Assembly: GCA_942492115.1 (NCBI GenBank)
Contig: CALODL010000031.1
Coordinates: 1 to 17,520 of the forward strand
Direction of reading: 5' to 3'
Origin: CALODL01 sp942492115
GTDB lineage: Bacteria; Planctomycetota; Phycisphaerae; UBA1845; CAIVHJ01
Length of the DNA: 17,520 nt
Shown: piece by piece, positions 1 to 7,982 of the stretch
How the letters are laid out: every line of letters begins with the position of its first letter
Numbering within the stretch: position 1 is the stretch's first letter
The notes under the pieces: generated by a model
What the model saw: only the letters and a program-made list of their open reading frames with translations
The model's database searches: none
Told to the model about the DNA's origin: nothing
Program-made: the position numbers and the translations under genes

Positions 1-744
1 AAGACGCACCGTGGCAACCATGGCACTCCAGCCCGCCGGTTCTCCGCGCTGGCGACTCGCCAGAGCGGCCAGGATACCAAGCAGTGCAAAGGCGAAGAAT
101 GATCCTGCCGTCGCGGCCAGCTCGTCGTTCATAGCTGTGGTCATGACGGGGGTTGGGTCACTGGGCATCCACCGGGCTTCGGTGACCGAAGCCTGAAACT
201 GTGCGGCGGTGACGGTGAAATCGAAGGGCGCCAGCTTGACGACCACGACGACCGCGACCGCAATCCACAGCAAACCGCCAGCCGGGTAGCGGGTCAGGGC
301 CGTTTGCAGGCGCGCGAGTGCTGAACGAGTCAGTCCCAGGAGTGGTCTGGCGATCAGGATCCCAAGCGCTGCACCGCCAACGTTGAGCATGATGTCGGTG
401 ACCGAAGCGACGCGGGAGGCGCTGAACAATTGGCCGGACTCGGCGATCGTGCCAATCGATGCGGCCACGAGCAGCGGCCAGGCGATCACCGCAAACGCCC
501 GTTGTCCAGCGAGCAGGCCCTGCACGGCCAGCAGCAACCCCAGTGGCACATAGATGGCAATGTTGGTGACGGCGTCGGCGGCCGTCGGGCTTCCAGAACC
601 CAGGAACCGTTGCACGCTACCGTGGATATCCTGGGTGAATGCCGTGCTGAAATCGAAGGGTATCCACGATCCGTAGATCAGTCCGAGACCCACCAATACG
701 ATCATTCGACCGACAAAGCGGTCGCCATTGTCCTGTGCTGTCAT
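1..744 (-). CDS. VanZ-like family membrane protein (3' end outside window)
   Basis: The reading frame is open from an ATG at 744 through the left edge (248 codons), so the C terminus is missing. A strong GGAGG lies about 10 bases before the ATG. The protein is hydrophobic, with likely membrane segments near residues 13-29, 61-80, 84-101, 118-136 and further on. The VanZ-family signature is visible: E102, Q105, R111, D117 and N121 in the pattern E-x2-Q-x5-R-x5-D-x3-N, followed by a glycine-rich helix. VanZ of enterococci gives low-level teicoplanin resistance, but most family members are of unknown function and many sit near envelope or polysaccharide genes, so no resistance role is claimed. 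A second hydrophobic half follows with a repeated PFDF-type motif (residues 29-32 and again after the central helices), suggesting an internal repeat. The family call is fairly sure; the role is unknown. Confidence 0.8.
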   Translation of the reverse strand, partial: MTAQDNGDRFVGRMIVLVGLGLIYGSWIPFDFSTAFTQDIHGSVQRFLGSGSPTAADAVTNIAIYVPLGLLLAVQGLLAGQRAFAVIAWPLLVAASIGTIAESGQLFSASRVASVTDIMLNVGGAALGILIARPLLGLTRSALARLQTALTRYPAGGLLWIAVAVVVVVKLAPFDFTVTAAQFQASVTEARWMPSDPTPVMTTAMNDELAATAGSFFAFALLGILAALASRQRGEPAGWSAMVATVRL

Positions 745-1163
745 GGCTTCATCTCCTCCAAGGGTGATGGTTTTCTAATGCTAGGCACGGGTTTCCGGAG
801 AATCGAATGGCGCCTGGGTATCGGACTGCGGTTCTTCGAATCCGCTGGAGCATCAGCGCGATGACGAGGACCATGGTGCCGTGACCGCCACGGCTCGTGT
901 CTTACCGCCCGATCGGGGAGCACGGTGCGCCGCGCAGATAATGAAGATGGGAGAGCAGGTGGCATTGATCTCGACATTGATCTCCGCGACCATGGCAGCC
1001 GTTAGTGCCAGAAGCGCGGTATTTCTGGTCAGATCACGGCGGCAACGCACAGGCGAATCCGTAGGTTCCTCGAGTATGGCCAACGCGGATGATGTGAAAC
1101 GCGCTTCGGCCCCAATGACTCTTTCAACTGGCTGACCAGGCCAGCCACAGGAAGCGCCGCCCC
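745..1163. other. Intergenic gap between divergent genes, no convincing gene
   Basis: This stretch separates the minus-strand VanZ-like gene from the plus-strand oxidoreductase, so it should hold two divergent promoters. Short open frames exist on both strands (for example 853-1083 minus and 881-1135 plus). They overlap each other, resemble no family I know and lack good ribosome binding sites. I could not pick out a convincing -35/-10 pair. Confidence 0.5.
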
Positions 1164-2195
1164 ATGAAAGCAGCAGTATTGACTCGCTTCGGCGGCACGG
1201 ATGCGTTTGATTATCGGGACATCGCGACGCCCGAGCCTGCCGCCGACGAGGTCCTGATCAAGGTTCTGGCCTGCGGGATCAACCACTACGACATCTTCTT
1301 CCGTCGTGGCGACGTCAACCCTGAAATCGCGCTGCCGCACGTCATCGGTGCGGATGTGGTCGGCGACATCGATGCGGTGGGCGCCGATGTGACCGGGTTC
1401 GCGCCCGGTCAACGGGTCATGGTCGCACCCGGCATGCCGACCGACCCGGCGGAATACGACGTCGAGCCGATCAACACGGCCCGCAGCTACCGCGTCCTCG
1501 GCTGCGATCGATGGGGCGGCTACGCCCAGTCCATCTGCGTACCGGCCCGCTTCGTGCTTCCGGCCGATGAGGCCGCGCCGGCTGCCGAGCTGGCCACCGT
1601 CCCACTGGTCCTGACCACCGCGGTCCACGCCGTCCGCACGCTCGGCGGTGTGCAGCCCGGTCACAAGGTTCTGATCCAGGCCGGGGCCTCAGGCAGCGGG
1701 GCCATGAGCATCCAGGTCGCCCGGGCCCTGGGTGCCGAGGTCATCACGACTGTTGGCTGCGACAGCAAGTTCGATTTCGTGCACGAACTGGGCGCCGCCG
1801 AGGTGGTCAACTACGAGAAGGAGAGCGTCCTGGATCGCACCAAACGCTGGACCGGTGGACGCGGTGTCGACGTCGTCATCGACAACGTCGGCGGCAAGGT
1901 GTTCGATGACAACATCCGAGCCCTGCGCACGGGCGGACACTTCGTGAACTTCGGCATGGTCGGCGGAGCCACCGCGACGTACAACTTTCCGCTGGTGTTC
2001 TACAAGCAGGTCCATCTGCACGGCTCCATGATGGGGACGGGGGAGGAGCTTGGCTGGGGGTTGGAGCAGATGCGCGCGGGTCGAATCCGTCCGATACTGG
2101 ATCGTGTATTACCGTTGAGTGAGGTTGCTGAAGCCCATCAGTTGATCGAAGCGCGGAATGTGCGGGGAAAGCTGGTGCTTGATCCGTGGGCGTGA
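1164..2195 (+). CDS. MDR-family NAD(P)H:quinone reductase / zinc-type alcohol dehydrogenase-like oxidoreductase
   Basis: The 343-residue length is normal for medium-chain dehydrogenases/reductases. The N-terminal GroES-like domain spans about residues 1-130. It keeps C37, which is C-G-I-N-H-Y-D here, and H59, but the usual GHE glutamate is replaced in 'IGAD'. The four-cysteine structural zinc loop is absent from residues 95-120, so zinc binding is doubtful. The Rossmann dinucleotide site is A-G-A-S-G-S-G-A at 173-180, the form common in NADPH-dependent quinone reductases, and the C terminus ends in the typical G-K-L-V-L. A cytosolic NAD(P)H-dependent reductase of a quinone or enone is the likely role; the substrate cannot be read from sequence. 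The ATG is preceded by AGGAA. The gene stands alone, with a structured repeat starting about 30 bases after its stop. Confidence 0.88.
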   Translation: MKAAVLTRFGGTDAFDYRDIATPEPAADEVLIKVLACGINHYDIFFRRGDVNPEIALPHVIGADVVGDIDAVGADVTGFAPGQRVMVAPGMPTDPAEYDVEPINTARSYRVLGCDRWGGYAQSICVPARFVLPADEAAPAAELATVPLVLTTAVHAVRTLGGVQPGHKVLIQAGASGSGAMSIQVARALGAEVITTVGCDSKFDFVHELGAAEVVNYEKESVLDRTKRWTGGRGVDVVIDNVGGKVFDDNIRALRTGGHFVNFGMVGGATATYNFPLVFYKQVHLHGSMMGTGEELGWGLEQMRAGRIRPILDRVLPLSEVAEAHQLIEARNVRGKLVLDPWA

Positions 2196-2223
2196 TTGCG
2201 CGGGTGTCTGCTCGTGAGAATGA

Positions 2224-2391
2224 AGGGGCCTCCGGGCGAAGTTCCCGCTCTGCTCCAGCCGCGGAGTGTGCTCGGCGTGATTGGCCTGGCGACTGCTCGG
2301 GCGGCCATCCGAGCCCGCCCGGTTGCTCGTTCAGGTCCATGAGCCTGCGCAACCGCTGTCCTGGAGCTCCGGGGAATCTTCGCCCTCCGGC
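2224..2391 (+). repeat. Structured dispersed repeat, copy 1 (subfamily A)
   Basis: The ~168-bp element begins GGGGCCTCCGGGCGAAG and ends CTTCGCCCTCCGGCC, giving imperfect terminal inverted repeats (GGGCGAAG/CTTCGCCC core). The interior has a conserved GCGGAGTGTGCTCG block, a hairpin GCTCGG...CCGAGC (2295-2314), and a GCGCAACCGCT block. An alternative pairing CGGGCGG (2298-2304) with CCGCCCG (2315-2321) is also possible. Copy 2 (3748-3913, opposite strand) is nearly identical. It starts 29 bases after the oxidoreductase stop. Function unknown. Confidence 0.85.
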
Positions 2392-2721
2392 CCGAAAACC
2401 AGCCAAGCTCAGGTGAGAGAAGAGTGATTCCCCACCCAGTGTGCTGCCTGCTTCAATTGCTCAGTTGGATGCGCCCACCCGAAACGCTGCCCTCGCTGCG
2501 CTCGTGCAGGGGGTTCTCTCTGAGGGCTCCGGTGGTCGTTGCGTTATGACGGGGGCCCAGGGGAGAATGGAATGAGTTAACGCGCCCTGCCCAAGGCGTA
2601 ATCGAGTCGTATCAATCCATGCAAGCACAGTCTCTCTCATACGTGACGTGAAGCAGGCTCCAGCGTTCGCGTTGATTCAGGACATGGGCAGCTGCACGAT
2701 GGGCGAAGGGGCTCCACAGGA
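2392..2721. other. Intergenic gap; repeat-linked tail then unassigned sequence
   Basis: From 2427 to about 2510 it keeps blocks also found beside copies 3 and 4: CCCACCCAGT, GCGCCCACCCGA and a final CTCGCTGCGCTCGTGCAG. So the repeat unit extends well past its 168-bp core here. From 2511 to 2721 I see no gene, terminator or clear promoter. Confidence 0.5.
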
Positions 2722-3660
2722 GTGAACGAGCCGAACTGGGATAATATCAGTGAGGATATCGTGTGTCCTCTGTGCGAGTATAGTCTTTACCTGAGGACCG
2801 AGCCGCGCTGTCCGGAGTGTGGCTACACATTCTCGTGGCCCGACGTGTTGGACGAGACTCGACGGATACATCGGTACTTGTTCGAGCATCACCCGGACCG
2901 CAACTGGTGGTCGTTCTGGAAGACCGCGGCAAGTGGCCTACTTCCCCGCAAATTCTGGGGCAACCTGCATCCAGTGCAGCCGTCGAAACTGAAGCGGCTG
3001 CTACTGTATTGGGGGTTGATAACTACTGTAGTGCTAATAAGCTTCAGCTTGCAGTGTGTTCCAGCCCTCAGAAATGTAAATCTGCAAATGCTTCAGTTTC
3101 GTACGATTGTACAAACCAGACCTCCGCCTCGTGGATATGACTTCTGGGTCGACAAAATCGTTACTGAACACGGTTCCGCCGAGGCTGCAATGGATGCAGA
3201 ATGTCCCATTGCTCCCTCCCCACAATTCTTTCTAGCCGCGTTTGCAGGACATAGGTTCCTCGCAACGTTCGGACGATTGTTGCTGTGCTACTTGCTCTGG
3301 CCGTGGCTCACCTTTCTCGCTTTGCTGGTGTTTGCGTGGTCGATGGCCCGTGCGCGGGTTAATCGAGTACATGTCCTACGCTGTGTCTTGTACAGCTACG
3401 ATGTGGGTTTGTGGGTTGGGCTGCTTCTTGTCGCCGCTACAGCCGCAACATTTGTCTCGACATCCTCCGTAGCGCTAAGTAACGCAATGGAGCTTGGGAT
3501 TGGTCTCTTCTGTGGAATCATGGCAATCCATATGACGTACCGACTCTGGATTGCCTATCGAAAATACCTGGACTTCAACCATGCACTATCCACAGTAGTC
3601 GCCTCGCAAGTCATCGTGTCGCTGTGCATGTTATGGATAATTCTCAATCTGCCTCAATAG
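2722..3660 (+). CDS. Zinc-ribbon multi-pass membrane protein, function unknown
   Basis: The 312-residue protein opens with a zinc ribbon, C15-x2-C18 and C30-x2-C33, the latter as C-P-E-C-G. This N-terminal style recurs in planctomycete membrane proteins (recalled from general knowledge). A Trp-rich linker (residues 62-80) follows. Five likely membrane segments lie near 94-113, 180-208, 226-248, 255-276 and 291-310, with a ~65-residue loop between the first two. The GTG start at 2722 is the only plausible initiator after an in-frame stop at 2644; its AGGAG is so close that it overlaps the start, so the true start is uncertain. Base composition is visibly more AT-rich than the neighbours, and two inverted repeat copies bracket the gene, hinting at separate origin. 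No function can be named. Confidence 0.75.
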   Translation: MNEPNWDNISEDIVCPLCEYSLYLRTEPRCPECGYTFSWPDVLDETRRIHRYLFEHHPDRNWWSFWKTAASGLLPRKFWGNLHPVQPSKLKRLLLYWGLITTVVLISFSLQCVPALRNVNLQMLQFRTIVQTRPPPRGYDFWVDKIVTEHGSAEAAMDAECPIAPSPQFFLAAFAGHRFLATFGRLLLCYLLWPWLTFLALLVFAWSMARARVNRVHVLRCVLYSYDVGLWVGLLLVAATAATFVSTSSVALSNAMELGIGLFCGIMAIHMTYRLWIAYRKYLDFNHALSTVVASQVIVSLCMLWIILNLPQ

Positions 3661-3699
3661 GCACCGTCGAGCCGAGTACAGGAGCAGGGTATGATCTTG

Positions 3700-3727
3700 T
3701 CCTGAGGCGCGCTGCGTAACCTCAGGA
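3700..3727 (+). terminator. Terminator-like hairpin after the zinc-ribbon gene
   Basis: TCCTGAGG (3700-3707) pairs perfectly with CCTCAGGA (3720-3727) across a 12-base loop, 40 bases after the stop at 3660. No T-run follows, so it may be a stabilising 3' hairpin rather than a true intrinsic terminator. Confidence 0.45.
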
Positions 3728-3747
3728 TCGACCGGTCGCCCTTTCAA

Positions 3748-3913
3748 CCGAAGGGCGAAGATTCCCCGGAGTTCCAGGACAGCGGTTGCGCAGGCTCAAA
3801 CACCAGAAGGACCCACCGGGCGGGCTCGGATGGCCGCCCGAGCAGTCACAACGCCAATCAAGCCGAGCACACTCCGCGGCTGGAGCGGAGCGGGAACTTC
3901 GCCCGGAGGCCTT
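3748..3913 (-). repeat. Structured dispersed repeat, copy 2 (subfamily A, inverted)
   Basis: This is the reverse complement of copy 1 with few differences over ~166 bp, including the same GCTCGG/CCGAGC hairpin and terminal GGGCGAAG/CTTCGCCC. Unlike copies 1, 3 and 4, its flank lacks the CCCACCCAGT/GCTGCGCTCGTGCAG tail. It sits between two convergent genes and, read on the minus strand, lies downstream of the Cys-rich gene. Confidence 0.85.
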
Positions 3914-3994
3914 TCATTGCGCCGTCTCGCGCCGCTCGTCATGCAAACAACCCAACCTGCCATCCCATTCCATATCGAGTTGTGCAACACACAT

Positions 3995-4020
3995 GAGGCC
4001 GGCCCCTTGGGACCGGCCTC
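3995..4020 (-). terminator. Strong GC hairpin downstream of the Cys-rich gene
   Basis: GAGGCCGG (3995-4002) and CCGGCCTC (4013-4020) form a perfect 8-bp stem with a 10-base loop, 15 bases after the minus-strand stop at 4036. No T-run follows on the minus strand, so efficiency as an intrinsic terminator is unsure, but position and stability fit a transcript end. Confidence 0.6.
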
Positions 4021-4035
4021 ACACGGCTTATGATC

Positions 4036-5001
4036 CTAACGTCGATTCCGCATCCGCCGCATACCCCGTCGGGGTGCCGCGGCCTCCGGCATCGACTCCT
4101 GCACTTCATCCTCCTGTGCCCGCGGCATGGCCTCCGGGAACAATGCAGTCATCAGGTCAGTATCAGTCTCCACGGTCGCACCAGGCATGTCGTCATCCAC
4201 GGTACGGTCGTTATGATAATCGATCACGATATCATCGAGGTCGATGGGGCCGGGCCGCTCGGGCAGTTCGGGGTGCTCGGTGATGACGAGGCATTCGTCC
4301 ATGAGTTCGCAGCACCAGTCCGTCTTGCATTCGAGCACACAGTAGTCGTCCTCGCCGCACGTCACACAGACATCAGCGGTACAACAGGTCGCCCCGTCCG
4401 GCCCTTCCGTCAACGTCGCCCCGGCGATGCTCTCGCAGTGTTCGCGGATGAAGCCTGCCTTGGTCTGGCCAGGCGAACAGTCCGGGCAGTTGTCGCGATA
4501 CTGTTCATCCGGTGGTCCGTCCGGCAGGCCCATGTCAGTCGTGTGGGGCATGATGCGGAACGCCTCCTGGAGTTCGGTTGCGGCTTGCGTGTTGGACGAC
4601 CCGGCCTGTTCGTCGAGCATGGGAATCATGCTGTAATCAAGCGTCAAGTCTCCGCGTCCGATCGGGCCGGAACTCGGCTCGGATTCTTCGGGATCGGGTG
4701 CAAAGTAGATTGAACATGAGGGACCAAGCAGGTCACAGCACGTAGCCGACGATCTGCACCTCACGCCGCAGTGGCCATCGTTGTAACAACTGACGCACAG
4801 GGTTTCGAAGCAGCATTCGACGCGGGCATTGTCGCCGCCCCACCTGATCGACGGTGTGCCTCCCGCCTTTGCGCACTCTTCGATCAGTACTTCAACCGGG
4901 GTTCTGGATTCCGCGGCTGCATGCGTGCTGCCCAGGGCACACACGCCCAGTATGCCCATGACCCAACGATTCCTGCGTGTATTGTGCACCGGTTCCGACA
5001 T
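4036..5001 (-). CDS. Secreted cysteine-rich protein with internal duplication, function unknown
   Basis: I chose the ATG at 5001 rather than an upstream in-frame candidate because it begins a signal peptide: basic residues 9-12, a hydrophobic core 13-24, and an Ala-Ala-Ala cleavage region near residue 30. The mature protein has two homologous units of about 110 residues (roughly 37-148 and 183-289). Each begins with an isolated Cys (C43, C189) and a Cys knot: CC-x4-C-x2-C-x5-C-x3-C-x5-CC-x6-C in unit A (63-96) and CC-x4-C-x2-C-x5-C-x3-C-x4-CC-x5-C in unit B (206-237). Each continues with a GPI...D...DY segment, a conserved acidic stretch and an 'AF'/'ALF' end. The tail is Arg-rich. Export plus many paired cysteines suggests a disulfide-stabilised extracellular protein. 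I recognise no family. Confidence 0.72.
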   Translation of the reverse strand: MSEPVHNTRRNRWVMGILGVCALGSTHAAAESRTPVEVLIEECAKAGGTPSIRWGGDNARVECCFETLCVSCYNDGHCGVRCRSSATCCDLLGPSCSIYFAPDPEESEPSSGPIGRGDLTLDYSMIPMLDEQAGSSNTQAATELQEAFRIMPHTTDMGLPDGPPDEQYRDNCPDCSPGQTKAGFIREHCESIAGATLTEGPDGATCCTADVCVTCGEDDYCVLECKTDWCCELMDECLVITEHPELPERPGPIDLDDIVIDYHNDRTVDDDMPGATVETDTDLMTALFPEAMPRAQEDEVQESMPEAAAPRRGMRRMRNRR

Positions 5002-5301
5002 TGTAATGACCCCGCGATACGACCTGCTCGAATCGGCGAACGGTTCGCCGAGTTGGCCGAGGTGGGGCATGTGCCGTGCCAGGTGAGGCGCGGCTGGTTA
5101 CGATGATGCAACATGCTGCGTATCATGGATGAATACGCTGGGGGCACGGGAGTTGCCCAGGACGTGTGGTGATGAGTGCCCAACAGGCCCGGGGCGACTG
5201 CCCAATCCGTATGCCCCCGGCTCCACGGTCATGGGCGGCTCATGGACTGTCGTTCGGCGCGCCGCCTGCCGTGCTCGGTGAGTCAGGCCCACTGAAGCCA
5301 T
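5002..5301. other. Intergenic gap, nothing firm seen
   Basis: The region lies between the start of the Cys-rich gene and the hairpin behind the hydrolase gene, both on the minus strand, so the Cys-rich gene's promoter should be here. Open frames present are short, overlap one another and lack family signals. I could not identify a clear promoter. Confidence 0.4.
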
Positions 5302-5337
5302 ATGTGCGTAGCCGTTACGCCGAACGACTACGCACAT
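5302..5337 (-). terminator. Long hairpin after the serine hydrolase gene
   Basis: ATGTGCGTAG (5302-5311) pairs with CTACGCACAT (5328-5337). After one C-A mismatch, CGTT (5313-5316) pairs with AACG (5323-5326), leaving a 6-base loop. It lies 23 bases past the minus-strand stop. There is no T-run after it, so it may act as a 3' end or stability element. Confidence 0.6.
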
Positions 5338-5360
5338 CTGTGACTTCCGTGCATTACCCA

Positions 5361-6872
5361 TCACTTATCGCGGTCGTAGCGCACGGTGCGTGGCGGATCG
5401 GCGTACTGGACGACGATGCCTGCCACGCGCTGTTGTTTGTCGATGTCGAAACGACCGTTGTCAGGTTCGCCCGTGTCATAGGACGCGAGGAATGTGTCGG
5501 TCCCTGTGGATGCGAGAGTGATCGGGAGATCGCCCACGCGGGCCGCGAGTGTGCCGTTGCGCTCGAAGACCTCGATCGTACCCCAGTCCGTGTGCGTGTA
5601 CGACCCGATATACGCGCCGGGTTTCAGCGACAACCCGGCACCTGCGGCGACTGACGGTCCGGCAGGTGTCGACTGCCGCTGCTGATCACGCTCGATCTGG
5701 CGGTCCGCGTAGCGCTTGACATGCGGCAGGAGGTCTTCGCCTTCGAGATTCAGGAGCTGGTTATAGATGTCCATGGCCAGAGCCTCGGCGACCATGCCAC
5801 CGCAGTTGGCGACGACCGCAACACCCAGCTTGTGCCCGGGCAGGAACGAAATGCTCGCCGAGGTGCCGACGTAGCCGCCACCGTGACCGTGCATGGGCTG
5901 ACCACGATAATTCTCCACAGTCCAGCCGAGGCCGTGACCCTGTGTGTCGCGTCCAATGAATGGCGGCCAGTTGCGGCTGCCGCTCGCTTGCAGGGTGTGC
6001 ATCTCACGAACCGCACCCCGAGGCAGTATTTCGCGGCCGTCAATGGTGCCGAGGTTGATGTTGAGTCTCAGCCAGCGCGCCAGGTCGTGAGCGCTGGTGC
6101 CCATGCCACCTGCGGCATGCATGGTTCGGTCGGTCTTGCGGACAGTGGCGGCGACGAAGGAACCGTCTTTCAATATCGTTGGAATCGCAGCATCCGCGTC
6201 AGCATACATTCGGCTGGCGTAACAAGTCGTTCGGGTCATGCCGGCCGGATCGAAAATCTGATCCTGCAGGAAGTCCTTCCATGATTGGCCGGTGACCGCC
6301 TCGACGATGCGACCGAGCAGCGTGTAGTGCACGTTGGAGTAATCGTGCGTCCCGGAGGCAGTCGCCTCCTTGAGCCAGGTGTAGTAGCGCTGCTCGGTGA
6401 TCTGGCCGGTGAAGGCGTCGAGCCACACGATGACGTCGTGATTGACGCCCTTGGCGTGAGACAGCAGGTCACGGACCGTCAATGTATTGGTCAGGGTCTC
6501 GTCGGCCAGTTCGAAGCGCGGCAGATATGTCTTAACCGGGGCATCGAGATCGATCCTGCCTTCCGCTGCCAGGGCCACCACGCCCATGGCCAGGTAAGTC
6601 TTGGTGCAGGAGGCGATATAGAACATCGAGTCGAGTGTCACAGGAGCACCCGTGTCCGGGTTACGTACGCCTGCCGCTTTCTCGAAGACGATCTTGTCAT
6701 CATGTACGACAGTCACCGCCAGGCCGGGCACATGCAGTTGTTCACAGTATGCGCTCACGCGGGCCGCGAGGGTGTCGAGCCGTTTCGCGTCGTACTCGGC
6801 AGCGCTGGACGCTGCGGCGTCGAGCGCACAGATCGCGACGCACAGCACTATTCGGATCATGGCAGCATTCAT
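5361..6872 (-). CDS. Secreted serine beta-lactamase-like hydrolase (class C/PBP4* family)
   Basis: The 503-residue protein starts at the ATG at 6872, which has AAGGAG seven bases upstream; the preceding GTG codon is less likely. Residues 1-25 form a signal peptide ending in S-S-A-A. The beta-lactamase fold follows with S87-C-T-K90 (the SxxK nucleophile and base), Y177-S-N (YxN) and H329-G-G in place of KTG, the class C/esterase form. A C-terminal region (about 415-503) with a G-x-Y motif resembles the small beta-domain often attached to such enzymes. The family includes D-aminopeptidases, esterases and peptidoglycan-linked hydrolases; few members destroy antibiotics, so substrate is left open. 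Location is periplasmic or exported. A hairpin closes the transcript. The neighbouring regulator gene lies upstream on the same strand, about 125 bases away. Confidence 0.9.
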   Translation of the reverse strand: MNAAMIRIVLCVAICALDAAASSAAEYDAKRLDTLAARVSAYCEQLHVPGLAVTVVHDDKIVFEKAAGVRNPDTGAPVTLDSMFYIASCTKTYLAMGVVALAAEGRIDLDAPVKTYLPRFELADETLTNTLTVRDLLSHAKGVNHDVIVWLDAFTGQITEQRYYTWLKEATASGTHDYSNVHYTLLGRIVEAVTGQSWKDFLQDQIFDPAGMTRTTCYASRMYADADAAIPTILKDGSFVAATVRKTDRTMHAAGGMGTSAHDLARWLRLNINLGTIDGREILPRGAVREMHTLQASGSRNWPPFIGRDTQGHGLGWTVENYRGQPMHGHGGGYVGTSASISFLPGHKLGVAVVANCGGMVAEALAMDIYNQLLNLEGEDLLPHVKRYADRQIERDQQRQSTPAGPSVAAGAGLSLKPGAYIGSYTHTDWGTIEVFERNGTLAARVGDLPITLASTGTDTFLASYDTGEPDNGRFDIDKQQRVAGIVVQYADPPRTVRYDRDK

Positions 6873-6907
6873 CACTCTACTCCTTGTTGAGAGGGGGGAG
6901 AGAACTC

Positions 6908-7000
6908 AGGAGTCAGGACATGAACAGGCTTTCTCCCGATTCTGAATTCCCCGTTATTCACTTCTGGCCTCGGACTCCCGATTTCTGAATTCTGACTCCT
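6908..7000. repeat. Short inverted repeat enclosing two GAATTC-type direct repeats
   Basis: AGGAGTCAG (6908-6916) and its exact complement CTGACTCCT (6992-7000) bound a ~93-bp segment. Inside are two near-identical AT-richer direct repeats, TCCCGATTCTGAATTC (6934-6949) and TCCCGATTTCTGAATTC (about 6976-6992). It fills the gap between the regulator stop and the hydrolase start. It is unlike surrounding sequence in base use; role unknown. Confidence 0.5.
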
Positions 7001-7860
7001 ATTCATTTCGTTGCACGCCGAGACGCTCCATGAAATCGTGGTATACCTGGCCCCGAGTGGATGCCGGGTGCAGCGACCTCAGAGCATCGAAACGAGCGCG
7101 CAGCGCGTCGATATCGCTGCCGCGGTCGAGCTCGTCCATGATGGCGGCTTGCGAGACCTCGTTGACCAGGCCGTTGTACAGCAGGTACGAGACGATGGCG
7201 CTACGCGTCCACACCGCCTGGAACACAGTGTCGTCGTCGCGTTTGAGCAGGGCCAGGAGGTGCTCGGCGCCATCGACGTTGAGACTGATCATGTCGCCCG
7301 GAAGTGCCTCGAGGATTTCCCGGCCACGCGGTCGAACCACCACGTCGGCACCGTCGATCGTGCATGCCCGGTAAGCCTTGATGACGCCCCGCGCCCCGCG
7401 CTTCACCGTGGCGACGAGTTCATCGTGCAGCTGATCGATGAGTGCCGGCGCGGCGTCGAGGACCGCGACGTGCCGGCAGCGCTGCAGCATGCTGCGGCAG
7501 CGGCTCGACGACCTGGCTGCCAGTGGCCAACTGGTACAGCCGTTCATCACTGCCACCACGCCCGATCTCGGCCAGGGCCTGTTCGGCCTTCTCGCGGGTC
7601 TCGGTGAAGCGGCGTTCGAGAGCGCCGAACAATTCCTCGGGCGGCACGGCCGTACACACCCGGCTCTCACCATCGTCCACCATCAGGGCCCCTTTGCGCT
7701 GCAGGGACTCGATGGCTTTGTAGGTATTGGCGGCCGGCTTCCCGAGGGCCTGGGCGACGCGGTAGCCGGTGACGGCGGAGGCGCCCAGTAAGTATGTATA
7801 TATCTCAGCTTCCAGAGCTGTAAAACCAAGATCGACAAGATGTTGTGTTGCTGACGGCAC
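6999..7860 (-). pseudogene. TrmB-family transcriptional regulator, broken by a one-base frameshift
   Basis: Two overlapping frames together make one protein. From a GTG at 7860, the first ~120 codons encode an N-terminal winged helix of the TrmB type: a 'LVDLGFTALEAEIYTYLL' start, then a recognition region with A-N-T-Y-K-A-I-E-S-L, then a coiled-coil linker. After V-V-E the reading shifts to garbage, while the next frame continues naturally as 'RCRSMLQRCRHVAVLDA' and runs to the stop at 6999. Removing one base near 7501-7503 restores a 286-residue protein, the normal TrmB length (250-290). TrmB regulators sense sugars or other small ligands and bind palindromic operators. Both halves look well conserved, so this is either a very recent mutation or an assembly error. 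A 20-bp palindrome lies 36 bases upstream. Confidence 0.78.
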
Positions 7861-7895
7861 GGCTTGGCCTCGATTGGGCTCGTTGAAGGTTATTG

Positions 7896-7915
7896 TTAGT
7901 AGTGAACGCTACTAA
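7896..7915. promoter_or_regulatory. Perfect palindrome, candidate operator of the TrmB-type regulator
   Basis: TTAGTAG (7896-7902), a 6-base spacer and CTACTAA (7909-7915) make a perfect 7-bp inverted repeat in locally AT-rich sequence. It lies 36 bases upstream of the regulator's start, where autorepression would act. Some archaeal TrmB proteins bind sites built from TACT and AGTA half-sites; here the halves occur in the reverse order, so the match is only suggestive. Confidence 0.5.
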
Positions 7916-7982
7916 TTCTCGGAGCCCATGGCAATATTCGGAGTGAATTCTGGAAAATGGCAAGTTGAGCCAGGCGAGGTGG

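Noticed and set aside
853..1135. Small open frames on both strands in the gap before the oxidoreductase
   Set aside because: They overlap each other, lack convincing ribosome binding sites and match no family I know.
5361..6872. Calling the hydrolase an antibiotic-resistance beta-lactamase
   Set aside because: SxxK, YxN and HGG are shared by esterases and D-amino peptidases of the same fold, and the sequence gives no evidence for beta-lactam turnover.
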